From the NCBI GenBank assembly GCA_947095585.1, contig OX352761.1:20103277-20167276 (forward strand): 64,000 nt of DNA, in the 5' to 3' direction. This DNA comes from Nephrocerus scutellatus. Taxonomy: Eukaryota; Arthropoda; Insecta; Diptera; Pipunculidae. Below, piece after piece: positions 30,601 to 41,460 of this stretch (positions are counted from its first letter, which is position 1; every line of letters begins with the position of its first letter). The translations under genes and the position numbers were made by a program. Below the pieces are notes generated by a model. The model searched no databases. It worked only from the letters and a program-made list of their open reading frames with translations, and was not told where the DNA came from.

Positions 30601-33600
30601 TTTCCCATTTCATCTTTTTACCATCTGGACCGCATTTTCGATGGCCAATCAATTGAATTCTATAAAGCGTTGCAGTATAGTTGTCGCCACGTCCGGATCC
30701 TTGAGCTTCCTAGACAAAACAATAACAAGCTTATTAGCCAGACTGTTGGAATATTTTATATTTTTCATTATTTTTCATAAATACAGGTCGCTTTAAAATA
30801 CCAGCCCCACGACTCCAAAAACTTTCTAAAATACATACTAGCTGTTCCCATCCCATCGTGGTAGCTGATATTAACATAGACTACAATCAAGAAATACAAC
30901 AAAATTACTTCACAGCACTACTTGGGTAAAATGAAAAAAGTAATAAATAAACTAAAAAAAATAATTACGCAAATCCATCATTCGAATCGTGAGTTATGGT
31001 CGCGAGTTAATACAAAAAAACCCATGGAAAAAAGCCGTTTTTCCCGAATTTTCCAAATATTCGGGCAACTTTTCTTTCCGCAAAAACCTTACTCATACTA
31101 TTACGAACATTTAAAAAAGGAGCCAGATCGGTCCAGCGTCCAGCGTTCTCAAGTGATGCGCTGATGATTGATACATCCAGTGGTTTAAGGGCGATGACGT
31201 ATTTTATGCCGGATGACATCTCGAGAGAGAGAAGGAGAATATTTGAAAAAATATCTCGACTGCAGCGCTATCTACGAAGCTAAAAAATTAGATGTACATT
31301 TAGAAGCACCAATCGAACATACGGTGTGAATATGGCTTTAATACGCCAAGTGGTTTAGATGCTATAACAAAGATATGCAGACCAAACGCTAAACCACGTT
31401 TTAGTCAATATCTCCAAACCAGCGCCACCTACCTAAAAAAACATAAACTTATCGGAGCTCTAAACGAACAAAGGCTTTATGTTTTTTTATGTCGGAATAT
31501 CAGAAAGATAATTTAACTGTCTTATCTGTGTTTTTTTTTTATTCTCCGAGAAATCTTTTTTCTCTGAGGCGTATTTTTACGCTCCAATAATTTTCGGATA
31601 TGATCTTTTTACTCTAAAAAATAAATTTTTTTTTTGCTGTTGACAGCTGTTGTTGTTTGCTTCTTAAAACATGGGACATATCAACTGCTATCGAGCAGAG
31701 TGCCACTGTGGCAACAAGCATGCACCATTATTATTTTTAAACTCTGAACTATCACTGAATGATAGTGACTTTTCAAACTTTTGATTCTCAAGCCACAATA
31801 GCAGCAGCAACTCTTTCGTTGATTCTCAAGTTGAAATACAAATTGAGTGATATTTTCGTTGTAAGACAATTGACATAAAACTAAACAAAAATTCGTTATT
31901 ACTTTTAAAAAATAGGTTGTTTTACATTCTCTTTTACCTCCGTCGAAGTTACTTATTTACGTAATGTTTTAAATATTCGCCATATTTCGGTTACCTACTA
32001 TCAAGTATTATACATATAAAGGGTGTTTTTTTAGGAGGTTTGTTTTTCCGATAGATGTCGTTTTATTTTATGACAGTTGTTTTGACAGCTCAAAGTGGCA
32101 TTTCTACTCAGTATTGTTTGGCAAATCATTATGAATAGGTTAACTCCAGAACAACGTTTTCAAATCGTGGAAATTTATTTTCAAAATCAGTGTTCAATTA
32201 AAAATGTTTATAGAGCACTTCGTGAATTTTATGGTGCACATAATCGTCCGTCAGAGACCACCATAAAGAACGTAATTACCAAATTTCGGTCTACATTCAC
32301 TCTTTTGGATGCCAAGCCACCGACAAGAATGAGAAGAGTTCGTACAGAAGAAAATATTGCTGTCGTTGAGGCCAGTGTCGAAGAAAACGACAATTTATCG
32401 ATTCGTCGTCGTGCTCAGCAAATTGGACTTTGTCCATCGACTTTATGGAAAATTTTACGTAAAGATTTGGGTTTGGTGCCATACAAAATTCAATTGGTGC
32501 AAGAATTAAAGCCACACGACCATCGTTTGCGCCGTGAATTCAGTGATTGGTCGTTAAATCAATTGAACGAAGATCCATTTTTTTACCGTAAAATTCTCTT
32601 CAGTGATGAGGCGCATTTTTTGTTAAATGGATACGTCAACAAACAAAATTGTCGCATTTGGAGCAAAGATAATCCACACGCCGTTCAAGAATTACCAATG
32701 CATCCTGATAAATGTACTGTTTGGTGCGGTCTATGGGCTGGTGGGATCATCGGTCCATATTTCTTTAAAAATGAGGAAGGACGACGCGTTACCGTGAATG
32801 GAAATCGATACAGAACCATGTTAAATGAGTTTTTGTTGTCAAATCTTGAAGATATGGATATGGATGAAATGTGGTTTCAACAAGATGGTGCCACTTGCCA
32901 TACAGCACGTGAAACAATCGACTTATTGAAAGAAACTTTCAACGACAACATTATTTCGAGAAATGGTCCGGTGAATTGACCTCCGCGTTCGTGCGATTTG
33001 ACGCCACTCGATTACTTTTTGTGGGGATACGTGAAGTCATTGGTTTATGTGGATAAACCTCAATCGATTGACGCTTTGGAAACCAATATTCAACGTGTCA
33101 TTGCTGACATACGCCCTCAAATGCTTGAAAAAGTGCTGGAAAATTGGACCTCCAGAATGACATTTGTGAAAAATAGTCGTGGTAGCCATATGCCAGAAAT
33201 TGTGTTTAAATGTTAAATGCCAAAAAATTATCTACCAAATAAAAAAAAATTTTGGTCATTTCATAATTTTATGTGTTTTATTCAAAAAAAAAATCGGCAA
33301 CCTCTTAAAAAAACACCCGTTATGTAAAAGTTGTGATTTACATAAATATAGTTTAATCTTATTAGAAACATTAGACGAAAGTTTTAATAAATATGCATAA
33401 TTGTATTTACATAAAATGAAATTACATGAATAAATGGTTTTACAAGCAGTTCTGGGGCACACTTCATAGCCCAGCACATTTTATTTCTTAGACACTTTAC
33501 ATCGTCGACTGAGTTTTAATTAACAAAATGACATTCCTTTAATTGAAGTGTTTTGTGGGCTTATATCAGCAGAATAGGGGAAATATATATTTAAGGCACA

Positions 33601-36600
33601 TATAGTAAAAATATGTATATACTTCCCGGTGCCGTAACTAATCTCAATTGATGGAAGTGCGATCATACATCACAGCCTCCTTGTTTTTGTCGCCAGTAAC
33701 TTTCCATGACAAGAAGTAAAGATGGCATAAAAGCGATCCATACAAGATACTCGTATCACTTGCTTTGTGTGGGTTTTATACACCACAATTTTGACGAACA
33801 GTCTCAGACTAATTTCGTGATTTAAAAAAAAAATAATCTGGCGTAGATTGATTTTTTGGCTGTCAAGTTGTTTGTTTATTCCAAAAAACCAATCTACGGT
33901 AGATCGGATTTTGGGAGATTTACTCCTCTTTTCATTAACTACAACAACAATACATGGAACAAAACAATGTGAACAAAAGATTCTCGGCTTTCGTGTTCGT
34001 TTTTTCGAGAAAAAATCTAGCCTCGAGCGCAGATTTCAAAAAACAAAAAAAAAAACACTATATAAGACTTTATTCTTAGCTATGACTGTTTCGTATTCTG
34101 TGGTCTATGCAAAGTCATACCTGTGATTAGTCCTAAAAAAATGGTGGTGCGGGCACGGAATGTATGTATGTATGTACGAGGTCGGAATCTTCAGTTAATG
34201 TATATTCAATTTTTTTTTCGTTATTTTAAATTATTTTTTATTTCTTTTTAAAATTTTTTTGCACACATAATTTTCACATTTGTTGTAAAATGTAAATAAT
34301 GGTTTTGTTAATAATATAATTATAAAATTCGACACACTTAGCCCAGTAATGGTCCATTGTGATACCACTTGGAGCGAGAGAATTTTCGTGGGGTGGAGGG
34401 GGGTGTGCGAAGGGCTCCGGTCATACACAAACAAGCTGGGGTCGAATTACCACATACGTGACTGAATTATACTTGACTGAATAATAAATGACTAAATAAA
34501 GTTGATTTGGCATGATCGATTACGTGAACGAGTGACAAATAGTGATCATCCCAATGTAAATACTCTATCACTCGTTAACGTATGGATTTCATTCACTCAT
34601 TAACTGATGTAATTCGACCCCAGATCTTTGGACTTTGCTTATCTCTCTTTTCCTTGTGTGTTTGGCTTCCAACTCAGCTTTTTATCCAGAATAAGACCCT
34701 TAACGCCCCTAATATAGGTAGGGTCTACATGCGGGATTTTGTATTTTCTTGTGAAGAGAACAAGTTCAGTTTGGTGGGGGTTTATCCCTAAAACGCAACG
34801 ATAAGCCCATTTCTTTAGCTTGTTAGAAACCGAGGGGTAAATCTCCCAAAATACACAGATCTGTTAGAGGCGATTTCCGATCTTCCATCGACTGGGGAGA
34901 GAGACACCAGAAATGGTCGATAAAATCCATAGCATGGTAATTGGCGATCGACGAGTGAAGGTACGCGAATTTGTGCCGTTTCGTAACCGTGGACGAATTA
35001 TGGAACACTCCAGCACCCGAGAGACAAAGGAATAGTTGAAACAGTGGACTTGGCGAGTCGAAGCTGAAAAAAGCCAATGTGGGCCTGTCAGCCATTAAAG
35101 GTTATGGCCACAGTTTTTTGTGATGCACGTGGTATCATTCACATAGATTGTCTTAAAAAGGTCAAAACAAAAACCGGCGTATATTATGCTAAGCTATTAT
35201 TTCGATTCGACTCTGATTTGAAGCTAAACCAGCCAGCATTCGGTGGAGAAAAAAGTGCTTTTCCACTAAGCCAATGCACCAGCACACAAGTACTACATGA
35301 ATTGCGGTACGAATTGGTTCCTCATCCACCTTATCCTACAGACTTGGCTCCGAACGAATATTATCTATTTCCAAACCTGAAGAAATGGCTTGGTTGTAAG
35401 GGATTTGGTTCGAATAAGGAAGTCATCACAGAAATAAACCCCTTTTGAGGGCTTTCAGTTATCGTATTATTCGGAGGGAATCGACAAGTTGGAATATCGT
35501 TGGACAAAGTGTATTAATCCAAAGGAACTTTGTTGAGAAATAAATTAAATTTTTCCGAAAAACTTGTGTTTTCTTGCCAAGGCAGATTGCTTTTCAGGCC
35601 GCCCTCGTATATGTATTTATTATACATATAACTAGCTGACCCGACAGACGTTGTCCTGTCCCACTTTCAATAAATTTGTTTGTAATCGTTTTGTGAACTT
35701 GTGAAAAGCTATTTGTTTTGCGATATCTAGTCACAGTATTAGTCACATCATTGTGTTACATTTTTTAATTTTGGGTCTTTTAGGGTTCTTTTGGGGGTCT
35801 TTAATGATTTTTGGGGATTTTGAGGGACTTTCGGAGGTCTTTTTGTGATTCTTTTCGGGGTCTTTTGTGGTCTTTTGGAGATCTTTTTGTCCACAAAATC
35901 AAAGAAGAAGCTGTCAAATGACATTTGCGCACGTAACCCAAACAATTGGAATCTTGTGGAACAGAAATGAAATAACGACTTTTGTTGGACAGGTCGCGAA
36001 TCAACACAAATTTAATTTTATTTTAAGTTAGGCTGGAATGCGTTTTTCCAAAGTTTTCATTTCACCGAAAACATTCATTTGAGTTATTTCCTCAAAATAT
36101 ATCCAATTTATCGTTTTCCAAATTTTCCCGCCGGGAACATAACGAACAAAACAATTTTTGCTGTTTATTCGAATTTTTCGACTTTCCTTTGTAATTGTCT
36201 TTGTTTCCTAGGACTATAACGAACAAAACAAAAAAAGAATTACGCTAATCCATCGTTCGAATCGTGAGTTATGGTCGCGAGTTCATACAAAAATCCTATG
36301 GAAAGCACTTTCAATTTCCGAATTTTACAATTTTCCGGGCATCTTTTCTATTTTTTTTTTTTCGCATAAACCTTATTCGGATTATGGCGAATTCGGAGCA
36401 GTTGAGACCCAAACACCGTGACACGAGATTTTTATATATTAGATTGTGGATTCGACACTAATAAAGATCATGTCATTTGTTACCCCTTGACGAGCGAGCG
36501 AGGAAATTTGAATTTATGATGAGCACTTTTTTGCGAGTAATGTACGCTATTTTTCACACGAACAAACCCGGTTTTTCTGCTAAGTCGGTTATGCGCAATG

Positions 36601-37297
36601 CAAAATTACTGTTCGCTGTGACTGCAGTAAATATCAAAAGTATTTTATATGTTAACTCACTAGTGTGTATAACGGCTACTTTCGATGCTAGCTTATAGTG
36701 TATGAAACAGTCACTTTCGTCTATGGGCGTGTGAAAAGAATATTCTTGTCAGAGGGAACAAACAAACAGCTGTAAAACAAATTTCGCCAACACAGGTTAT
36801 AATGACAGTGCAACCAAAACAAGGTATGTATGGGCATGTACACGAATTACTTTCACTCCTTTTTTTACATCATCATCACTATGTGCATTCATAAAATATC
36901 CGTAAACATTTGAAATTATGTATTTGGATTTTAGATGCTTTTAGATAGTCCCATCTAATTGTGACGCAGTTACTTCATCGCAGTAAAGTTTATCTAAAAA
37001 ATGAAAACGCCACCTTGACATGAGTGCTTGGGATTTACAGCGGCCGGTTAGCGAGAAAAATTATTGACAATCGAAACCACAAGCCACAACCAGTGCCTTA
37101 TCTACCTAGTGACTTTTCAATAGTACATAGCAAGTGTCCTTGTATTTAAATTGCATATTCTACTGATGCGTACGAGTACTTCATTTGCTTACCTCATACG
37201 ATTCAATTTGCACTTCAGGTTCGATTTTTTTAAAAATCTCTTGAAATACTTCCAACGATATTTTGGAGTCCGATGCATGAGTTTCGTCTACTCCCAT
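27696..37297 (-). CDS. CHK/EcKinase-like kinase (DUF227 family), 7 coding exons
   Basis: The family comprises insect ecdysteroid-22-kinase-like and choline-kinase-like enzymes, many linked to ecdysteroid or xenobiotic phosphorylation. The substrate cannot be told from sequence. Exons: 37193-37297, 30528-30709, 28873-28997, 28569-28810, 28311-28508, 28040-28248 and 27696-27921. All have GT-AG borders and give 428 residues, the usual family size. Domain landmarks are the glycine-rich start GSGRGDNYTATLY in exon 2, FYTTIMPELL, LKEIAHFHSLSLAYK, the Brenner-type catalytic motif HGDCWANN (261-268) and the metal-binding LVDFQL (D289). No signal peptide, so it is cytosolic. Intron 1 holds a mariner, repeats and a MITE; intron 2 holds a tRNA-Gly. 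Exon 1 was placed by phase and by the characteristic helix before the Gly-rich loop. Confidence 0.9.
29045..29580 (+). repeat. AT-rich interspersed repeat H, copy 3 (longest)
   Basis: It starts caacccataaaaattaaaa and ends gccacgggcaagtgaagtta atatagagaattt-type sequence. Inside it are four to five subunits with catcggagatacacacg, tataaaatttgaagaaaatc and ttggggcccc. The two ends share inverted aattctcta-type sequence, hinting at terminal inverted repeats. It lies in CHK kinase intron 2. Confidence 0.68.
29725..29972. mobile_element. Foldback MITE in kinase intron 2
   Basis: The left arm tttacatttgtggcgtgcga pairs with the right arm, whose reverse complement reads tttacatttgaggagtgcga. An inner pair, tttctggttagccagacgag against the complement of ctcttctggctaaccacaa, extends the hairpin. 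There is no ORF. Confidence 0.62.
29973..30175 (+). repeat. Interspersed repeat V, copy 1
   Basis: It shares atgtacgctatttttcacac, ggttatgcgcaatgcaaaat and gaaacagtcactttcgtcta with 36537-36742, in the same order and spacing. Non-coding. Confidence 0.65.
30184..30320. mobile_element. Short MITE with ~40-bp inverted ends
   Basis: The left end ctcacaatgaaaaacttaat and following aaggattgtatgga are repeated in reverse at the right end (tccatacaatcct ... tttttcattgtgag). The whole is about 137 bases, mostly stem. It sits 100 bases 5' of the tRNA-Gly gene. Confidence 0.68.
30418..30489 (+). tRNA. tRNA-Gly-TCC: tRNA-Gly (anticodon TCC)
   Basis: A 72-base cloverleaf. Acceptor gcgtcgg pairs with ccgacgc plus discriminator a, the D arm is tggtgtaatggtcagca (box A), the anticodon loop cttccaa has TCC at 30451-30453, and the T arm is ccgggttcgattcccgg (box B). 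A T run directly follows as the pol III stop. It lies in intron 2 of the CHK-like kinase on the opposite strand, only about 40 bases from the exon 2 donor. Confidence 0.97.
30835..31150 (+). repeat. Interspersed repeat R, copy 2
   Basis: It begins tactagctgttcccatccca, contains cgaatcgtgagttatggtcg and ends tactattacgaacatttaaa with gagccagatcggtccagc. These blocks match 21430-21905 and 35633-36446. Confidence 0.62.
31481..31700. mobile_element. MITE family M1, truncated inverted copy 3
   Basis: It starts gtttttttatgtcggaatat and continues with ttcggatatgatctttttac and aaaacatgggacatatcaac, which is the reverse complement of part of the M1 copy at 23478-23860. The far half is missing. Confidence 0.6.
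32019..33320 (+). mobile_element. DD41D (rosa-type) mariner element, near full length
   Basis: A 1302-base element with terminal inverted repeats of about 22 bases (20 matching). The left end is aagggtgtttttttaggagg and the right-end complement is acgggtgtttttttaagagg. It is flanked by TA on both sides (32017-32018 and 33321-33322), the target duplication of Tc1/mariner elements. It encloses a transposase frame with one in-frame stop. It lies in intron 1 of the CHK-like kinase, opposite in strand to it. Confidence 0.92.
32131..33216 (+). pseudogene. Mariner transposase, DD41D, one premature TGA
   Basis: From ATG 32131 the frame runs 361 codons to TAA and is broken only at 32977-32979 (TGA), where relatives have Trp (a one-base TGG-to-TGA change). 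An N-terminal helix-turn-helix DNA-binding region spans about 1-110. The catalytic set is FSDEAHF (first D), MWFQQDGATCHT (second D) and CDLTPLDYFLWG (third D), with 41 residues between the second and third Asp. The C-terminus is KNSRGSHMPEIVFKC. Without the stop it would be otherwise uninterrupted, suggesting recent activity in the genome. Confidence 0.9.
33323..33839. other. Intron 1 spacer of the CHK-like kinase
   Basis: Nothing recognised beyond AT-rich sequence between the mariner and the next repeat. Confidence 0.4.
33840..34060. repeat. Interspersed repeat T, copy 2
   Basis: The plus strand contains caaaagattctcggctttcg and a gttcgttttttcgagaaaaa run shared with the minus strand at 24174-24445. 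The gatcggattttgggagattt edge also resembles sequence at 34850-34880. Confidence 0.6.
34436..34623. mobile_element. 188-bp MITE with perfect 15-bp TIRs
   Basis: The left end ctggggtcgaattac (34436-34450) is repeated exactly, inverted, at 34609-34623. The interior has imperfect inverted gagtga/tcactc motifs and no ORF. No clear target duplication is visible. Confidence 0.72.
34625..34835 (-). mobile_element. LINE relic, RT thumb region
   Basis: The minus strand reads GINPHQTELVLFTRKYKIPH and GVKGLILDKKLSWKPN, the segment after the RT palm in R1/LOA-like elements (INPxKTELVLFTRK ... LGVILDKKLSW). It is a short fragment only. Confidence 0.65.
34870..35612 (+). pseudogene. Mariner (DD34D type) transposase relic
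   Basis: Shifted frames give TPEMVDKIHSMVIGDRRVKV, ATVFCDARGIIHIDCLKK, VLFH-ANAPAHK, ELRYELVPHPPYPTDLAPNE (third-Asp region), YYLFPNLKKWL and YYSEGIDKLEYRWTKCI. This is a typical mariner, different from the DD41D copy. There are internal deletions and stops. The right edge ggccgccctcgta is probably its terminal repeat. Confidence 0.85.
35633..36446 (+). repeat. Interspersed repeat R, copy 3 (longest)
   Basis: It begins ctagctgacccgacagacgt, contains cgaatcgtgagttatggtcg and ends tgacacgagatttttatata ttagat. These terminal sequences are typical of a repeat class I know from many arthropod genomes. It has no intact ORF. Confidence 0.6.
36537..36742 (+). repeat. Interspersed repeat V, copy 2
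   Basis: Co-linear with 29973-30175: atgtacgctatttttcacac, gcgcaatgcaaaattactg and gaaacagtcactttcgtcta are shared. It is in intron 1 of the CHK-like kinase. Confidence 0.62.
37193..37297 (-). CDS. CHK-like kinase coding exon 1
   Basis: The ATG at 37297 starts MGVDETHASDSKISLEVFQE. The exon is 35 codons and ends IESYE at donor gag|gtaagc. Joined in phase 0 to the exon 2 acceptor at 30710, it gives IESYEEAQGSGRGDNYTA, which fits the family pattern of an N-terminal helix before the Gly-rich loop. It is 6.5 kb from exon 2 because of repeat insertions in intron 1. Confidence 0.8.
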
Positions 37298-38325
37298 TTC
37301 TTGTTTATGTGTTCAAATTATTTAAAAACAATTAAATGTTGTTTTACGGTATTTACGGTATTTTAATAAATGAACTTTCTTAGTCCTTGTACACAGAACT
37401 TTCTCTAAACGATATTTATGTGATAGGGTTAGCACAGGCGTTTAATTTATATTTATTATTACTTCTGCAATTTTTTATTAATATTGCATATTCCTTTTGT
37501 TTATACAGAAAAAATAAAAATTACCGCGAACTTCACCGTGTACAATGTACAATAAGAATAAGGACAACTTCGACCGTAAAACTCAAAGTGACATTAAATA
37601 AATAACAAAGGACATAAATACGAGTAATATGTATATATATAACGTATGCGCATGCGTAAAACTGTAAATATAATTCATTCATTGATTTTTCGTAACTGTT
37701 TTTACTTTCGAGGTATTCGTTCTTTTACTTTTTCAACAACTGTTAAGGTTATTAGTAGCAAACGAAATGCCTGCCATCTTACGGAATTGTTGTTTAATAG
37801 AAGTTAATTTCCGCTATTTTATCAATATCAACAAGTATGTATTAATTAAAAAACGGAATTTGGTTGCTTTTTACTCTAAAACCGGCGACCATCGCGCGGC
37901 GTTGGTCTTAATTAAACTGAACCAAGCATAAATGTTCATACTATATATACAAAAAAAAATCTTGAGAGCACAAAATTTCTATATTACTTAGTCTCATGTA
38001 CTCGTACATAAAACTGTGAATGCTATATTTTAGTTATATATGAAATACGTACACGACACGAGACAAGATTAATTGAATGCGCTACGGATGCAAATGCAAA
38101 ATAAATCAGCTGTTCGCGTGTTTTGTCATGGCTACATCTTAAACTATTTCTAGGCCCATTTTCAGAATATTTTCAAACTAATTTTTTATCGGTAAATAAG
38201 CATAACTTTAAAAAGCAGGTGTTCTATCCGTTCTATTTTACTAACCTATCAAAGTTTCTTATATTTAAAGCCTTTTTTTAACACTGAAAGTCAAAACAAA
38301 TGTTAAAATTTTCTGTTTATTATTT
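37298..38325. other. 5' flank of the CHK-like kinase
   Basis: AT-rich, no ORF or RNA gene visible. It must contain the kinase promoter on the minus strand. I cannot name a specific element. Confidence 0.35.
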
Positions 38326-38329
38326 TCTG

Positions 38330-38570
38330 AAATGTTTTACTTCATTAAAAAAAGTATTAAAATAACTTTTTAATTTATTTTTTATTAATTTTTTAAACTT
38401 TTGTAGCACTTAACAGAGTTCTCATAAATGCTATACTTTTTGGAATATTTGCAAAAACTCGAAAAACTGTCAAAGTAAACTGCCACTTCTGGTTGGCCGA
38501 TTTCCGCCAAAATCAATTTTTGTAAAAAGCTTAACTATAAATTTTCATCCCCATCAATTCAGCCGTCTGT
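38330..38570 (-). repeat. Interspersed repeat W, copy 1
   Basis: Its reverse complement shares gtttttcgagtttttgcaaa, aaaaagtatagcattt and gttaagtgct with 60470-60690. Non-coding. Confidence 0.6.
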
Positions 38571-39974
38571 GCTGTAGAGTAGACACACACAAACAGACCG
38601 ACAGTGATTTTTTTTTCGTTTTTTCTGGCTCAGGAGATACCGAAATAGGTAAATCTGCAAAAATCCCGCGTTCAAAAATTTTCATGATAACTATACTTTA
38701 CTATGTAAATATAAATTAACAAATAAAAAAAATCGTTTGCTAAAAAAAACTTCCCAATTTTAATTTCACTCATTTGTCCGCTATAATACCAATGAATTGT
38801 TGCGGACAGATAAAAAAATTCATTACTACAAACTTAATTTTAGCAAGATGACTGAAAAAATGTTTATTAACCTTGAATGCTTTACATTCATAGATTAAAA
38901 AATTTATTTATTTGGTTTTGATTATCGCAAAAAACTATGTCGTTGTGGCTTGCAATTATCCCCAAAACGCATTTACTTGGCTTTTTAGCATAATCAGGCA
39001 TAATACAACTCAAACTCCCGCTTGTTTCTTTCGCGAGTCCGTTCCATGGCTCAAAACATTAAGTTTAGTCGGAATTATACTGTAAAATTAAGAAGTATTA
39101 AAAATTACTTCTGTTTGTAGCCTTTTAAATTGGAATGAAATTATGTATGGGGAAGAAGCTGAAGACGAGGATCTGTTGATCACGCCTTTTTGAAAACAGT
39201 ACACACACCATTATTACTCATTCATGTTCAATAAAACGCAGTTGTTACACTACTTTTAAATTATACCTACATACGTATAATTTAAATCATATAAGTTGAA
39301 TTTATTTGTTACTATCTAGGTACTATAAAGAAAAAAATGATCAGACTGTAGTCTGCAGCTGTGAACAAAAGTTTTTATGCCTCTTATTATTTATCTAAAA
39401 ACTATTTGAATTGGTGTTAAAACCATCATAAATGATAATTTAATGCTGAAGTATATATTATTGTTTACAAACAATAAATTATTTTGTCTCGTACAGAGGT
39501 TATGGGCACGACTATTAACGTCGTCTCAATTTTAATGGCTTGACTTCAGTGTTACATTAGTCACTCGTCTTATAAAAATTGATGTGACAGCTGAGTGTCT
39601 TCTGTCGATTTAAATGACTACAGGAGTAAGAAACGACTATGAGAATTGCAAAAATGAATTGACGGGACTATAGTTATTGTTTGTTTGGGTAATTGTGCTG
39701 CGGTCAAGAATTCAGCCGCTGTGAAGTTTATGCTGCATGTTGGTCAAAAATTCAGTCTTGTAGCCAAAGCAGCGCAGCGTATGGGATAAAAATGCAGTAA
39801 AAAATCGACTACCCATTTTACCTATTTTTCTACAAGCAGACTGTAAGTCAGATCTGCACAATTTCGTGCATAACGATTGCCTGTAATTTTTTTGTGCATC
39901 ACAAGCTGCGCAGCTACTGAATTCCGCAGCCTTGGATTGTACAATGCGGATCACTATGGCTGCGGTCGAGAATT
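38571..39974. other. AT-rich intergenic DNA
   Basis: No gene found. At 39694 and 39960 a tgctgcggtcaagaatt / ggctgcggtcgagaatt direct repeat brackets about 260 bases and may mark another non-autonomous insertion, but the ends are not inverted. Confidence 0.4.
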
Positions 39975-40595
39975 AAAATTTTTGATATAAATTCTCTAAT
40001 CGGGAATACACAATGTGCAAAGTTGTAATAATATCGGGTTACTTAAAAAAATATGGGAGAACCTAGTCCCTGGGACCCGATCAAATATTTACAGAAATTC
40101 ATGTCATAGAAGATACACAGTGTACAAAATTTCAAGAAAATTAAAAAAAATATATAGTAGCCCATCGGCCCTGAGGCCACTTCCAAATTTTTACAAAAAG
40201 TTTTGTCCATCGGGTTTACCTCGTGTGTATAAAATTTGAAGAAAATCGGGTAAATTTTATAAGGAATTTGATTAGGAGCCCCCCAACCCCGGGGCCAGAT
40301 CACTTCCAAGATTTTAAAAAAGTGTTGTCCATCGAAAATACACTTGCGTATAAAATTTGAATAAAATCGGGTTAATTTCTATAATATTATATGGGAGACC
40401 GTTTGCGTTGACGCCCGAAGGGCTCCAAATTTTAATCGAAAGTGCTGTCACCGGAAATACACATGTGTGCAAAGTTTAAATAAAATCGGGCTCTGTAAAG
40501 TTGGTTAAAAATTGATCACAAGATCTGACCAGCCACCCTGCCAGCTAGTCCGCCAGCCACGGGCACGAGAAGTTAATATAGAGAATTTAAAAATG
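39975..40595 (+). repeat. AT-rich interspersed repeat H, copy 4
   Basis: It has the same subunits as copy 3, ending gccagccacgggcacgagaa gttaatatagagaattt-type sequence. The end of this copy is caught in the tandem duplication at 40569-40888. Confidence 0.68.
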
Positions 40596-40888
40596 ACCTT
40601 ACCCCCGTTATATGGCAGTTTGAGAAAAAACATGGTGAGAGAAACAGTGGTTCATGTTGAATGCAATGGTGAATTTCAAAATTTTAAGAGAACAAACTAA
40701 CGGTAATTTTATGAAACTTTATGAAACTGAAGTTAATATAGAGAATTTAAAAATGACCTAACCCCCGTTATATGGCAGTTTGAGAAAAATCATGGTGAGA
40801 GAAACAGTGGTTCATGTTGAATGCAATGGTGAATTTCAAAATTTAAAGAGAACAAACTAACGGTAATTTTATGAAACTTTATGAAACT
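40569..40888. repeat. 160-bp tandem duplication
   Basis: The unit beginning gaagttaatatagagaattt at 40569 recurs at 40729 with only a few differences (for example gaccttaccc versus gacctaaccc). Period 160, two copies. The unit starts with the last bases of repeat H. Confidence 0.88.
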
Positions 40889-41065
40889 GAATGAGTCAGA
40901 ATGGCATGCATTTAAATTGGTTCATAAGATTAGAATCAGTCAAAGTACAATCGTTGTTTGTGAACATTTTCATTTTATTTTCATTTCAGTTCATTTAATT
41001 TTTTAAATGAAACTTCTTTGCGCGCGATGGGAGTACAATTTCAAGGTTACACCGTTTTATATTAG

Positions 41066-41124
41066 TCCATGTCACGTCATGCCACGTCATGTCACTTCAC
41101 GTCATGTCACGTCATGTCACGTCC
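41066..41124. repeat. Short minisatellite, ~10-bp unit catgtcacgt
   Basis: Five to six degenerate copies of catgtcacgt in a row, with variants gccacgt and cacttcacgt. No coding meaning. Confidence 0.85.
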
Positions 41125-41149
41125 TGCGCAAGGCGAGCTAGATAAACTG

Positions 41150-41460
41150 TCTGTTGACACTGTTAAAACACCTCAAACTCGATGAAGAGCAGGTGTTCAA
41201 TAATGATCCGCAGGGTGTTACGTGCTCTATACAGGAGGATCCAGTGCGAAAACCTGCTTGTTTGGCATCGAGTATATCTGCCAGATGTTCCTTAATTCGC
41301 TCAAGTACTACTTTGACTATTACCTTTGCAACTGCAGGAAGAACGCAAATGCCTCTCCAGTTTTCGCACTACCTTTTTTAGGGAGCTTAACAATCATTCC
41401 CTTCTTCCAATCGTCGCTTTATTGGTGAAGAAAATACGTCTCATAGCAGGAAAACCCTCA
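41150..41460 (-). mobile_element. LINE family C RT fragment
   Basis: The minus strand reads DWKKGMIVKLPKKGSAK, then, after a shift, ICVLPAVAKVIVKVVLERIK, EHLADILDAKQAGFRTGSSC and IEHVT. These are RT blocks 1-2 of the RTE-like family seen intact-order at 50690-52770. It is a truncated fragment. Confidence 0.8.

Noticed and set aside
41066..41124. Repeated catgtcacgt as a CRISPR-like or protein-binding array
   Set aside because: The repeats are contiguous with no spacers and few copies; an ordinary minisatellite is the simpler reading.
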